Counted from the stretch's first letter, positions 42,308-50,963 are shown. The stretch: 64,000 bases of DNA from Falsirhodobacter sp051195255 (GCF_051195255.1 NZ_JBNJLK010000006.1:62001-126000); one strand, 5' to 3'. The notes: generated by a model from the letters alone, not told the origin. Program-made: numbers and translations.

Positions 42308-43430
42308 AGTCGAAGTTGATGTCCTCGCCGATGCCGGGGCGGTCGGGGACGTGGACGTAGCCGTCGGAATCCATCGGGTCGGACAACTGGTTAAGGTAGT
42401 CGAAGCCGTCGTCGTATTCGAGGAACGGGTGCAGGAGGCCGCGTTCGTACCAGCGGCAGTTCTTCGACACGGCGGTGACGACGAGGTTCATGGCGGTGTT
42501 GCCGTGAACCTCACACTCCATCCCGAAGGATTCGGCCATGCGCATGGTCTTGAGGGCCGGAGTGATGCCGCCCACGTCGTTCACGCCGGTGCGCAGGATG
42601 TCGCAGGCGCCGTGCTTGACCCATTCGGCGCGGTGCCAGTGCTTGCCGGAGGCACTTTCAGGGCCGACCACGGGGATGTCGAGGTTGTCGGCCAGCCACT
42701 TGTAGGAGGACATGGACTGTTCGTCCATCGGCTCCTCGATCCAGTCGAAGCCCAGCTTTTCGAGGCCGCGGCCGAGGAGGAGGGAATCGGTGCGGGAATA
42801 CCAGTGGAAGGCGTCGATCATCAGGTGGATGTCGGGGCCCACCGCTTCGCGCACGGCGGCGCAGGCCTTGAGGTCCATCTTCACGTCGGGGGCCCAGGAC
42901 ACGGGGGGCATCCAGGTGTGCAGCTTGATGCCCTTGTAGCCGCGGGCGACCAGCTTTTCGGCGAAGCGGCCGTAATCTTCGGGCGTGGCGAGGCCGCCTT
43001 CGATTTCATCCCCGCACATGATGGAGCCGTAGGCGAGGATCTTGTCGCGATAGGCGCCGATCAGCTTGTGGGTGGGGGTGTTGAGCGCGCGGCCGGCGAG
43101 GTCCCAAAGGGCGACGTCCACCGCGGCCAGCGTCCGGTCCGTCAGCTGGGCCGCCGAACCGCGCTGCCAGTGGGCGAGGTCGTGCCACAGGCGTTCGCGG
43201 TCGCGGTGGTCCTGACCGATCAGCACCTTCTTCACGAACTTGTCGATCACGTGGGGGCGGACGATTTCGGGGACGGTAAAGGAATGGCCTTCGTGCCCGT
43301 CTTCCGTCCGCAGGGTGAGGAGCGAGGTCTTGACCTGGTGCGGGGGGCCGGGATGCGCGTGGCCGGCGGTGTCGGAATGGCGGCGCGTGGTGCTGAGGAA
43401 GTGGCGCACCTGAACGTCGGTGATGATCAT
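42282..43430 (-). CDS. Enolase-superfamily acid-sugar dehydratase (mandelate racemase subgroup)
   Basis: A 382-residue enzyme with the capping and barrel domains of the mandelate racemase family. Metal ligands are the Asp in MIDAFHW, Glu in DWIEEPMDE and Glu in VVGPESASG. The second-strand base motif reads KLH (GYKGIKLHTW) rather than KxK. The His in ECEVHGN and Asp in TGVNDVGG complete the usual acid/base set. Next to galactarate-pathway genes, an aldarate or aldonate dehydratase is most likely. The exact sugar is not fixed by the sequence. ATG 43430 has GGAGG upstream. Confidence 0.82.
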   Translation of the reverse strand: MIITDVQVRHFLSTTRRHSDTAGHAHPGPPHQVKTSLLTLRTEDGHEGHSFTVPEIVRPHVIDKFVKKVLIGQDHRDRERLWHDLAHWQRGSAAQLTDRTLAAVDVALWDLAGRALNTPTHKLIGAYRDKILAYGSIMCGDEIEGGLATPEDYGRFAEKLVARGYKGIKLHTWMPPVSWAPDVKMDLKACAAVREAVGPDIHLMIDAFHWYSRTDSLLLGRGLEKLGFDWIEEPMDEQSMSSYKWLADNLDIPVVGPESASGKHWHRAEWVKHGACDILRTGVNDVGGITPALKTMRMAESFGMECEVHGNTAMNLVVTAVSKNCRWYERGLLHPFLEYDDGFDYLNQLSDPMDSDGYVHVPDRPGIGEDINFDFIENNRVH

Positions 43431-43452
43431 GGAATCCTCCGGTTGTGGGCGG

Positions 43453-43481
43453 AGCATGACCAGTTGTAATACAGGTGTCAA
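43453..43481 (-). promoter_or_regulatory. Promoter/operator of the dehydratase gene
   Basis: On the minus strand TTGACA (43481-43476) overlaps the stop codon of the GntR gene. A 17-base spacer containing the symmetric TGTATTACA (43465-43473) leads to a weak CATGCT. A repressor seated between -35 and -10, probably one of the two GntR/FCD proteins, would explain the layout. Confidence 0.45.
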
Positions 43482-44188
43482 GAAGCTGTATGCTGATTGC
43501 CGCGCAGGAGGGCGCGGTAACGCGCAAGGCTGCCCTTAAGGTGGTCCTGCATGGCCTGGCGCGCGGCGGCTTCGTCGCTGTTGAGGATGGCGCGGCAGAT
43601 GTCGCCGTGTTCCTGCGCCAGGTCGCGGTTGTAATCCTGCGGGCGGACGTTGTCCTGACCCGTCTGGAGTTCGCCGCGGGGAATGATGCCGATGCGGATC
43701 AGGGTCAGGAATTCGGTGAAGCGCGGGTTGTTCGTGGCTTCGGCAATGGCGATGTGAAGATCGAAATCGGCGTCGCGCGTGGGTTTGCCTTCGGCCAGGC
43801 AGTCAAGAACCGTTTGATGCGCTGCCAGAATCCGTTCGTCCTGCTGGGGGGAGCGGCGCAGGGCGGCAAGGCCCGCGCTTTCCACCTCAACGGCGCGGCG
43901 GAGTTCGAGGAGTTCGATGACGGAGGACACGCGGCCGAGGTCGAGGTTCACGAAGGGGCCGCTCTGGGCCTTCAGCGCGAAGATGCCGGCACCCTTGCGG
44001 GCCTGCACCAGCCCCTCGAAGGACAGGGTGGCGATGGCCTCGCGCACCACGGTGCGGCTGACGCCGTGAAGTTCGGCGAGGCGGGTCTCCGAGGGCAGGC
44101 GGTCGCCGGGGCGGATGCGGCCGTCCGTGATCTCGGTGCGAAGAACCTCGGCCACGCGGGTGGCGAGGCGGGCTTTCGTGCCTGACAT
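43478..44188 (-). CDS. GntR family regulator, FCD subfamily (copy 1)
   Basis: A 236-residue repressor-type regulator. The N-terminal winged helix (about 8-75) has GDRLPSETRLAELHGVSRTVVREA. The all-helical FCD ligand domain (85-225) carries the metal-site pattern DFDLHIAIAEATNNPRF with later His residues. It is paralogous to the divergent gene at 44290-44997, sharing most of these motifs. It lies 47 bases upstream of the dehydratase gene on the same strand and is likely its regulator. GGAGAG precedes ATG 44188. Confidence 0.92.
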   Translation of the reverse strand: MSGTKARLATRVAEVLRTEITDGRIRPGDRLPSETRLAELHGVSRTVVREAIATLSFEGLVQARKGAGIFALKAQSGPFVNLDLGRVSSVIELLELRRAVEVESAGLAALRRSPQQDERILAAHQTVLDCLAEGKPTRDADFDLHIAIAEATNNPRFTEFLTLIRIGIIPRGELQTGQDNVRPQDYNRDLAQEHGDICRAILNSDEAAARQAMQDHLKGSLARYRALLRGNQHTAS

Positions 44189-44215
44189 GCGGCTCTCTCC
44201 CCTCAACTTGTCCAA

Positions 44216-44270
44216 CATGTGATATACGTTGTGGCGAGGCGTGGCAAATGGCGTTCGCTGCTGTATGATG
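44216..44270. promoter_or_regulatory. Divergent control region between the two GntR genes
   Basis: The 101-base gap holds CATGTGATATAC (44216-44227), matching a 12-mer before the dipeptide-type operon, and TGTATGATG (44262-44270). The second word recurs inverted at 44999-45007 before kdgD. These are candidate binding sites for the FCD regulators encoded on both sides. Confidence 0.4.
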
Positions 44271-44289
44271 GGAGAAAAAGGACCCTGCC

Positions 44290-44997
44290 ATGACCCTTTC
44301 CCCAGCCCGCACCGGCAATCTTGTGGCCCGTGTCAGCGAGGCGCTGCGCGCCGAGATCACCGAAGGGCGCCTGAAGCCCGGTGACCGCCTGCCGTCCGAA
44401 GCGCGTTTGACCGAAGCCCATGGCGTGAGCCGCACCGTGGTGCGCGAGGCCATCGCGGCACTGCGCGCCGACCGTCTGGTGGAAGCGCGGCAAGGCGCGG
44501 GCGTGTTCGTGCTGGAAGCGCCGATGCCGGAAAAGGCCCCGTTCCAGAACATCGACTATGTGCGGCTGTCGTCCATGATCGAGATGCTGGAGCTTCGCAC
44601 GGCCGTGGAGATGGAGGCGGCGGGTTTGGCCGCCACACGCCGTTCGGCCCAGCAGGAGGAGCGGATCATCGACGCCTATCGCGCGGTGAGCGCGGCGATC
44701 GCGGCCGGGGAGCCGACGACGGCGGCGGATTACGACCTGCATCTGGCCATTGCCGAGGCGACCAACAACCCGCGATTCCCCGAGTTTCTGGCGATGGTGG
44801 GGGGCAACGTGATTCCGCGGCAGGCCTTGCAGAATGCGGGGGATGCCGCGCCGCAGCCTTACCTGGTGCAGATCCAGGAAGAGCATGACCGCATCGTGAC
44901 GGCCATCCTGGCGGGGGACGAGGAAGGCGCGCGGCGGGCGATGCGGGTGCATCTGCGCGGGGCGCAGGCGCGGTACCGGGTGCTGTTGCGCGGATAG
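44290..44997 (+). CDS. GntR family regulator, FCD subfamily (copy 2)
   Basis: A 235-residue regulator, clearly a duplicate of the neighbouring copy 1. It has GDRLPSEARLTEAHGVSRTVVREAIAAL in the winged helix (quoted here only as landmark) and DYDLHLAIAEATNNPRFPEF in the FCD domain. It reads toward kdgD-gci-gli, ending 80 bases before kdgD, and probably controls that operon in response to a galactarate-type intermediate. Two diverged paralogues back to back suggest each regulates one side of the locus or senses a different pathway acid. Confidence 0.92.
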   Translation: MTLSPARTGNLVARVSEALRAEITEGRLKPGDRLPSEARLTEAHGVSRTVVREAIAALRADRLVEARQGAGVFVLEAPMPEKAPFQNIDYVRLSSMIEMLELRTAVEMEAAGLAATRRSAQQEERIIDAYRAVSAAIAAGEPTTAADYDLHLAIAEATNNPRFPEFLAMVGGNVIPRQALQNAGDAAPQPYLVQIQEEHDRIVTAILAGDEEGARRAMRVHLRGAQARYRVLLRG

Positions 44998-44998
44998 T

Positions 44999-45017
44999 CA
45001 TCATACAAGTGTTGACG
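44999..45017 (+). promoter_or_regulatory. Promoter/operator of the kdgD operon
   Basis: CATCATACA (44999-45007), the inverted form of TGTATGATG seen between the GntR genes, lies 4 bases before TTGACG (45012-45017). The latter would serve as the -35 of the operon. A clear -10 is not seen (TGTAGG is the best candidate). Confidence 0.4.
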
Positions 45018-45077
45018 CATGTCTGTTGGGTGGTGTAGGGTCCGATCCAGACCCCATGTTCTCAAAGGATCCGCACA

Positions 45078-45995
45078 ATGGCTCAGGCCCTCAAGACCGC
45101 GCTTGGTTCGGGACTTCTGTCCTTCCCTGTCACGCATTTCGACGCCGAGGGCCGTTTCGCGGCCGAAAGCTACAAGAGCCATGTGGAGTGGCTTTCGGGG
45201 TTTGACGCGCCGGTTCTGTTCGCTGCGGGCGGGACGGGGGAGTTCTTTTCTCTGAAGCCGGCCGAGATCCCGGGCATCGTGAAGGCGGCGATCGAGGCTG
45301 CGGGCGACAACACGACCATCGTGTCGGGTTGCGGTTACGGCACCGAGATCGCGGTGGAAATCGCGCAATCGGTGGAGAAGGTGGGCGCCACGGGCATCCT
45401 TTTGCTGCCGCACTACCTGATCGACGCGCCGCAGGAAGGGCTGTACCAGCACGTGAAGGCCGTCTGCGACGCGACCGACATGGGCGTCATGGTCTACAAC
45501 CGTGACAACGCCGTGCTGACCGCCGACACGCTGGCCCGTTTGTGCGACGCCTGCCCGAACCTGATCGGGTTCAAGGACGGCACCGGCGACATCGGCCTTG
45601 TGCGCCAGATCACGGCGAAGATGGGCGACCGTTTGACCTATCTGGGCGGGATGCCGACGGCGGAACTGTTTGCCGAGGCCTATCTGGGCGCGGGCTTCAC
45701 GACCTATTCCTCGGCCGTGTTCAACTTCGTGCCGCAGCTGGCGGTGGACTTCTACAAGGCGCTGCGCGCGAACGACCGCGCGACCTGCGAGAAGATCCTG
45801 AACGACTTCTTCTATCCGTTCATGGCGATCCGCAACCGCCAGAAGGGTTATGCCGTGTCGGCCATCAAGGCGGGCGTGCGGTTGCAGGGCTTCAACGCCG
45901 GGAAGGTTCGTCCGCCGATCACCGACCTGAACGCCGAGGAAGAGCGGATGCTGGACGCGCTGATCGAGCCGTATCGCCGCAAGAAAGCCGCCTGA
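45078..45995 (+). CDS. kdgD: 5-dehydro-4-deoxyglucarate dehydratase
   Basis: A 305-residue class I aldolase-fold enzyme of the DapA superfamily. It dehydrates and decarboxylates 5-dehydro-4-deoxy-D-glucarate to 2,5-dioxopentanoate (2-oxoglutarate semialdehyde). The Schiff-base residue is Lys166 in GFKDGTGD, the catalytic Tyr140 is in MVYNRDNAV, and GGTGEF (51-56) binds the substrate carboxylate. Length and motifs are those of KdgD rather than of DapA. gci follows after 6 bases. A semialdehyde dehydrogenase to finish the route is not in this window. Confidence 0.93.
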   Translation: MAQALKTALGSGLLSFPVTHFDAEGRFAAESYKSHVEWLSGFDAPVLFAAGGTGEFFSLKPAEIPGIVKAAIEAAGDNTTIVSGCGYGTEIAVEIAQSVEKVGATGILLLPHYLIDAPQEGLYQHVKAVCDATDMGVMVYNRDNAVLTADTLARLCDACPNLIGFKDGTGDIGLVRQITAKMGDRLTYLGGMPTAELFAEAYLGAGFTTYSSAVFNFVPQLAVDFYKALRANDRATCEKILNDFFYPFMAIRNRQKGYAVSAIKAGVRLQGFNAGKVRPPITDLNAEEERMLDALIEPYRRKKAA

Positions 45996-46001
45996 TCCGG
46001 C

Positions 46002-47138
46002 ATGAAGATCGCGAAGGTTCGGACGCATCTTCTGGATCACCGTCTGGAGGTCGCGTTCGAAAGCGCCTCCATGCGGTTCGACCGGCGCGTGCATGTGCTG
46101 GTGGAGATCGAATGCGATGACGGGACCGTGGGCTGGGGCGAATGCCTTGGCCCCGCGCGCCCGAACGCGGCCGTCGTGGCCACCTATGCCCAGTGGCTGG
46201 TGGGGCAGGACCCGCTGGAAACGGAAAAGATCTGGGCGACGCTGTACAACGCGCTGCGCGATCAGGGGCAGCGCGGGCTGACGATCACGGCGCTGTCGGG
46301 GATCGACATGGCGCTGTGGGACATCAAGGGCAAGCGGTTCGGCGTGCCGGTGTCGGTGCTGCTGGGCGGACGCTTCCGCGAGTCCGTGCGGGCTTATGCC
46401 ACCGGCAGCTTCAAGCGCGACGGCGTGGACCGGGTGGAGGACAACGCCGCCGAGATGGCCGGTCATCGCGATGCGGGCTTCCACGCCTGCAAGGTGAAGA
46501 TCGGCTTCGGGGTGGAGGAGGACCTGCGCGTCATCGCCGCCGTGCGCGATGCCATCGGGCCGGACATGCGCCTGATGATCGACGCGAACCACGGCTATGA
46601 CGCGATCGAGGCGGTGCGTGTCGGGCAGCGTGCCGCCGAGTTCGGCATCGACTGGTTCGAGGAGCCGGTGGTGCCGGAGCAGCTGGCCGCCTATCGCGAG
46701 GTGCGGGCGCGTCAGCCGATCCCGGTCGCGGGGGGCGAGACGTGGCACACCCGCTGGGGCCACCGCGAGCCGATCGAGACGCGGGCCGTGGACATCATTC
46801 AGCCGGACCTGGCCGGATGCGGCGGGTTCACCGAAGCGCGACGGATCGCGGATCTGGCGGCCTTACACGGCGTGCGGGTGGTGCCGCATGTGTGGGGCAC
46901 GGCGGTGCACATCGCGGCGGCCCTGCAGTTCATGGCGGCGATGGTGCCTTCGCCGGTGCGGAACAGCCCGATCGAGCCGATCCTGGAATTCGACCGCACC
47001 CACAACCCGTTCCGGCAGGCGATCGTTGCGACGCCGATCGACCATGTGAACGGCGTGGTTTCCATTCCCGACGCGCCGGGACTGGGGATCGAGATCAACC
47101 GCGACGCGCTTCGCGAATACGCTCCGAAAGAGGACTGA
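46002..47138 (+). CDS. gci: D-galactarolactone cycloisomerase
   Basis: A 378-residue enolase-superfamily enzyme that converts D-galactaro-1,4-lactone to 5-dehydro-4-deoxy-D-glucarate, the KdgD substrate. The identification rests on close overall resemblance, including length, to the Agrobacterium Gci sequence as I remember it (for instance PFESASMRF-like and RVHVLVEIECDDGTVGWGE segments). The KxK base motif is CKVKIGFG, and the metal ligands are in MIDANHGYD, DWFEEPV and VAGGETW, with VVPHVWGT near the end. It lies between kdgD and gli, as expected for one pathway. Confidence 0.92.
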   Translation: MKIAKVRTHLLDHRLEVAFESASMRFDRRVHVLVEIECDDGTVGWGECLGPARPNAAVVATYAQWLVGQDPLETEKIWATLYNALRDQGQRGLTITALSGIDMALWDIKGKRFGVPVSVLLGGRFRESVRAYATGSFKRDGVDRVEDNAAEMAGHRDAGFHACKVKIGFGVEEDLRVIAAVRDAIGPDMRLMIDANHGYDAIEAVRVGQRAAEFGIDWFEEPVVPEQLAAYREVRARQPIPVAGGETWHTRWGHREPIETRAVDIIQPDLAGCGGFTEARRIADLAALHGVRVVPHVWGTAVHIAAALQFMAAMVPSPVRNSPIEPILEFDRTHNPFRQAIVATPIDHVNGVVSIPDAPGLGIEINRDALREYAPKED

Positions 47139-48002
47139 ATGGACATGATCCGCACCCTGACCGGCAAAAAGCCGGCGACCGTCCTGCCCAAAGGGACCAT
47201 CGACACGCAGATGCACATGTATCTGCCAGGCTTTGACGCGCAGGCGGGCGGGCCGCCGCTGCCGCCCGGCGCCTTGCCGGGTCCGGACCAGTATCGCGAG
47301 TTCATGCGGTGGATCGGGATCGACCGCGTGGTGATCACGCAGGGGAACGCGCATCAGTCGGACAATGCGAACCTTGTCGCCTGTCTGGCGGCGATGGGGG
47401 ATGTGGCGCGGGGGGTGGCGGTGATCCATCCCGACACGGCAGAGGCGGAGATCGCGCGGCTGGCGGAGGCGGGCGTCGTGGGCGCGCGGATCATGGATCT
47501 GCCGGGCGGGGCGCTTGGCCTATCGGGGCTGGAAGGCGTGGACGCGCGGGCGGCGGATGCGGGCTGGGTGATGGCCGTGCAGTTCGACGGCAGCCATATC
47601 CTGGACCATGAAAACCGTCTGGCGAAGGTGCAAAGCCGCTGGATCCTGGACCACCACGGCAAGTTCTTTGCCGGGGCGGGGCGTGCGCAGGTTGATGCCG
47701 TGAAGCGGCTGATCGACCGGGGGAACTGCTGGTTCAAGTTTGCGGGCGTGTACGAATCCAGCAAGTCGGGCGGGCCGGATTATGCGGATGTGGCGGAGGT
47801 GGCGCGGGAGATCGCGGCCCATGCGCCGGACCGGATCATCTGGGGCACGAACTGGCCGCACAATCTGGCGAAGACCACGGCGGATTATCCGGACGACCGG
47901 GCGCTGACGGACACGGTGCTGTCGTGGTTGCCTTCCGACGCGGCGCGGCGGCAGGTGCTGGTGACGACGCCCGAGGCGCTGTTCGGCTTCCCGCCGATGT
48001 GA
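47139..48002 (+). CDS. gli: D-galactarolactone isomerase (amidohydrolase superfamily)
   Basis: A 287-residue amidohydrolase-fold protein of the type that interconverts galactaro-1,5- and 1,4-lactones, supplying Gci. Landmarks are TIDTQMHMYLPGF (the metal-site HxH replaced by QMH), FMRWIGIDRVVITQGNAHQ, QSRWILDHHGKF and RIIWGTNWPHN. It starts directly after the gci stop. The identification depends on the kdgD-gci neighbourhood as well as on sequence. A hairpin terminator follows. Confidence 0.88.
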   Translation: MDMIRTLTGKKPATVLPKGTIDTQMHMYLPGFDAQAGGPPLPPGALPGPDQYREFMRWIGIDRVVITQGNAHQSDNANLVACLAAMGDVARGVAVIHPDTAEAEIARLAEAGVVGARIMDLPGGALGLSGLEGVDARAADAGWVMAVQFDGSHILDHENRLAKVQSRWILDHHGKFFAGAGRAQVDAVKRLIDRGNCWFKFAGVYESSKSGGPDYADVAEVAREIAAHAPDRIIWGTNWPHNLAKTTADYPDDRALTDTVLSWLPSDAARRQVLVTTPEALFGFPPM

Positions 48003-48005
48003 AGG

Positions 48006-48028
48006 GGAAGGCCCTGTGCGGGCCTTCC
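48006..48028. terminator. Bidirectional hairpin between gli and the GH15 gene
   Basis: Perfect 9-bp arms GGAAGGCCC and GGGCCTTCC with a 5-base loop (TGTGC) lie between two convergent genes. There is no long T tract on either strand, so termination efficiency is uncertain. Confidence 0.6.
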
Positions 48029-48029
48029 G

Positions 48030-49832
48030 TCATTCCTTGCGGCGCAAACCGGCCGCCGCTTGCAGGGCGGCGAGGTGGGTCAAGCCCTGCGGCATGTTGC
48101 CGAGCCATGAGCCGTCCTTGGGGTCCACCATCTCGGGCAGGATGCCGGTGCCGCGGCCTAGCCCGGCGCGCAGGTCGTCGAAGGCCTTGTGCGCACGGTC
48201 CACCTGCCCCAGCCGGTTGCGGGCGTCCACCATCCAGAAGGAACAGGCGAGGAAGCAGCCTTCCTCCTTCTCGGCCCCCGAATAGCGATAATGGAAGGGG
48301 CCTGCGCCAAGCTTGCGGTCGATCGCGTCCAGCGTGCGTTCCAGCTTGTCGTTCCCGTCAAAGCTGAAGCGCACGGCGAGCGCGACAGAGGCGTCGAGGC
48401 GGTCCGTGCCGGGATACATGGTGTAGGCGCCGATCTTTTCGTTCCAGCACTGCGTTTCGATGAACTCGGCGATGCGGGCGCGTTCGCGGTCCCAGCGGTC
48501 GCGGCAGGTGGTGGGAAGGTGGCCCGCATCGGCCAGTTCCACCGCGCGGCTGAGGGCCTGCCAGCAGGCGATCTTCGACATCGTGTATTGCTGCACCTCG
48601 GGCAGTTCCCAGATACCGCTGTCGGGCTGACGCCAGTGGTCGGTGCATTCGTCGGCCAGATGGGACAGGACCTCGGCGCTGCGGGCGTCGATGATGTTGC
48701 CGCGCCCGACAAAGGAGGCGACGGTTTCGAAGATGTCGCCATAGGTGCCGTGCTGGTGCTGGCGGGCGGCGATGTTGCCGCGCAGGACGGGCTGGCTGTG
48801 GCGGTAGCCGGGCAAAGGCAGGGGCAGGACCGTGTCGTCCACCCCGCCGTCCAGCGCGAAGCATACGCGGGAGCCGTGGTTCGCGAGCTGGTTCAGGAGC
48901 CAGGTGAGCGCGGCCTTCGCCTCGGCCTCGGCGCCGAGGTCGAGGAAGGAGATGATCGTGTAGCCGGCGTCGCGCACCCAGGCGAAGCGGTAGTCGTAGT
49001 TCTTGTCGCCGCCGATGCGTTCGGGCAGCGAGGTGGTGGCCGCCGCGGCGATGGCCCCCGAGGGGGAGTAGAGCAGCAGTTTCAGCACCAGCGCCTGGCG
49101 CAGCATGTAGCTGGAAAGGTCGTCGCCTTCGTCGAAGATGGCGGCCCAGTCCCGCCATTCCTTGTCCGACACGTCGATGCGCCGGTCGATGGCGGAAAGT
49201 TTCGGCACGACCAGCGGTTCGCCTTCGCCGGCGATGATGGCGAAGGTCTGGCGCTGGCCTTCGGCCAGTTCGAAGGTGCCGTGGATGCGGTCATCCTCGG
49301 CCAGAAGGGAGACGGTGTCGGAATCGTGGAGGAGCATGCCGAGCACGTCGCCCACGTGGAACAGCTGGTGATCGCCGCCGCGTGACAGGTAGGGGCTGCG
49401 CTGGCCCGCCTGATGGCCAAGGCGCATGTCCAGCCGGAAGCGCATGGTGCCGCGCGTCACCTCGATCCGGCGGGCGAGTTCGCACCAGGGCAGGCGGCCG
49501 GCGGAGCCGCTGTTGAGCGATTCCGAAAGAACAGCCTCACCCGTGGCGGTGGTGAAGCGGGTGTCGAGGACGTTGCTGTGGGGGCGGTAGCTTTGGGTGG
49601 TCTGGTAGTCTTCTTCCGGGCGGATCACGAAATAGCCGCCGAAGGTGCCGTCCGGAAGCGGCATGTCGCCCGTCATGAGGCGGTCGAAGAGGGGTGGGCT
49701 GTCCATGTTGGGCACGCACCACCAGTCGATGGAGCCGTCGGCGGCCGAGAGGGCGATGGAGCGGCCTTCGCCAAGGGCGGCGTAGGCGTGAAGCGGGGCG
49801 AATCCGTCCTTGTCGCGGTGGCGGAAGGTCAA
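48030..49832 (-). CDS. Glycoside hydrolase family 15 protein (glucoamylase/trehalase-like)
   Basis: A 600-residue GH15 enzyme. The N-terminal beta-sandwich domain begins AYAALGEGRSIALSAADGSI. The (alpha/alpha)6 barrel carries GGDKNYDYRFAWVRDAGYT, the general-acid region DSGIWELPEVQQYTMSK and the base region GILPEMVDPKDGSWLGN. Bacterial members without a signal peptide, as here, hydrolyse intracellular glucans or trehalose. TTG 49832 is proposed as start: it overlaps the stop of the upstream 41-residue gene (TTGA), the conserved fold starts soon after, and no ATG is available. An in-frame ATG at 49967 would add 45 residues of poor quality. Confidence 0.85.
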   Translation of the reverse strand: MTFRHRDKDGFAPLHAYAALGEGRSIALSAADGSIDWWCVPNMDSPPLFDRLMTGDMPLPDGTFGGYFVIRPEEDYQTTQSYRPHSNVLDTRFTTATGEAVLSESLNSGSAGRLPWCELARRIEVTRGTMRFRLDMRLGHQAGQRSPYLSRGGDHQLFHVGDVLGMLLHDSDTVSLLAEDDRIHGTFELAEGQRQTFAIIAGEGEPLVVPKLSAIDRRIDVSDKEWRDWAAIFDEGDDLSSYMLRQALVLKLLLYSPSGAIAAAATTSLPERIGGDKNYDYRFAWVRDAGYTIISFLDLGAEAEAKAALTWLLNQLANHGSRVCFALDGGVDDTVLPLPLPGYRHSQPVLRGNIAARQHQHGTYGDIFETVASFVGRGNIIDARSAEVLSHLADECTDHWRQPDSGIWELPEVQQYTMSKIACWQALSRAVELADAGHLPTTCRDRWDRERARIAEFIETQCWNEKIGAYTMYPGTDRLDASVALAVRFSFDGNDKLERTLDAIDRKLGAGPFHYRYSGAEKEEGCFLACSFWMVDARNRLGQVDRAHKAFDDLRAGLGRGTGILPEMVDPKDGSWLGNMPQGLTHLAALQAAAGLRRKE

Positions 49833-49954
49833 TGCGCGAAGGCCCCGTAGGCGAAGAGAAGGCCCGAGCCGACGAGGATGAACGCCCCGCGTTGCAGCGC
49901 GCTGCGCCAAAGGGGCGTGGGGCACAACGGATCGCGGGGGTCGTGTTCGGTCAT
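49829..49954 (-). CDS. Small single-pass membrane peptide (41 aa)
   Basis: A 41-residue peptide, MTEHDPRDPLCPTPLWRSAL and onward, with one hydrophobic helix (ALQRGAFILVGSGLLFAYGAF region) close to the C-terminus. ATG 49954 has GGAGA at 6 bases. The stop overlaps the proposed TTG start of the GH15 gene, suggesting translational coupling. No family is recognised. It could also be a leader peptide rather than a functional protein. Confidence 0.5.
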   Translation of the reverse strand: MTEHDPRDPLCPTPLWRSALQRGAFILVGSGLLFAYGAFAH

Positions 49955-50069
49955 CTTCATTCTCCATCTGTCAGGGCACAAACGGAGCGTGGGGGCTGCG
50001 GTTCCCCACGACTTGCCAAGGCGGGCGGAACGGGAAATACCTTGGCCAAGGCGAACACAGGAGCGTGCC

Positions 50070-50963
50070 ATGCTGACAAGGATCAGTCCTTCGACAGGGA
50101 AGGGATCGCCCGAGGTGGTGGGCTTTCACGATCCCGAAACCGGATCCTGCCAGTATCTGGTGATCGACCCGGCGACGCGGGCGGCCGCGCTGATCGACAT
50201 CGTGCTGGATTTCGATCCGGTGGCGTGCCGCACCTCGGCCGCGTCGGCCGAATGGGCCTTGGGGCTGGTGGAGGCGCATGGGGCGGATCTGCGGCTGATC
50301 CTGGACACGCATCCCCATGCGGATCATCTGTCGGCGGGGGACTGGCTGCGGGGGCGGACGGGCGCGCCGCTGTGGTCGGGTGCCAAGGTGCGCGAGATCG
50401 CGGCGCTGTGGGAAGGGTTCTACAACGCGCCGGGGATGTTCGATCCCGACGCGGATTTCGACCGGCTGCTGGAGGATGGCGAAACGTTCCGGCTGGGGGA
50501 TCTGGACGTGCGGGTGATGCTGTCGCCGGGCCACACGCTGGGGTCGATCAGCTTCGTGATCGGGGATGCGGCCTTTGTGCACGACACGTTCATGCAGCCC
50601 GACAGCGGCACCTCGCGTGCGGATTTCCCCGGCGGGTCGGCGGCGGCGCTGCATGACAGCCTGATGGCGATCCTGGCGCTTCCGGACGCGACGCGCCTGT
50701 TCATCGGGCATGATTACGGCGCGGCGGACCGGACGGAGCCGTCCTGGGAAAGCACGGTGGCCGAGCAGCGGGCGTCGAACACGCATCTGGGCGGCGGCGT
50801 GTCGCGCGACGCGTTCATCGCCCGGCGCAAGGCGCGGGATGCGACGCTGAAGCTGCCGCGCCGGATGCTGCACGCGTTGCAGGTGAACCTGCGGGGCGGC
50901 AAGCTGCCGGCCGCGGAAAGCAACGGGCAGAGCTTCTTCAAGCTGCCGGCGAACCTGTTCTGA
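50070..50963 (+). CDS. MBL-fold metallo-hydrolase (persulfide dioxygenase/Blh-like)
   Basis: A 297-residue metallo-beta-lactamase-fold protein. The metal site is DTHPHADHLSAGDWL (HxHxDH), followed by LSPGHTLGSISF (His), the VHDTFMQPDSGTSRADF Asp and the IGHDYG His. This matches the ETHE1/Blh group of sulfur-metabolising enzymes, in which the GTxRxDF motif is diagnostic; here it is GTSRADF. AGGAG precedes ATG 50070. It is a single gene, divergent from the small membrane peptide. Confidence 0.88.
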   Translation: MLTRISPSTGKGSPEVVGFHDPETGSCQYLVIDPATRAAALIDIVLDFDPVACRTSAASAEWALGLVEAHGADLRLILDTHPHADHLSAGDWLRGRTGAPLWSGAKVREIAALWEGFYNAPGMFDPDADFDRLLEDGETFRLGDLDVRVMLSPGHTLGSISFVIGDAAFVHDTFMQPDSGTSRADFPGGSAAALHDSLMAILALPDATRLFIGHDYGAADRTEPSWESTVAEQRASNTHLGGGVSRDAFIARRKARDATLKLPRRMLHALQVNLRGGKLPAAESNGQSFFKLPANLF

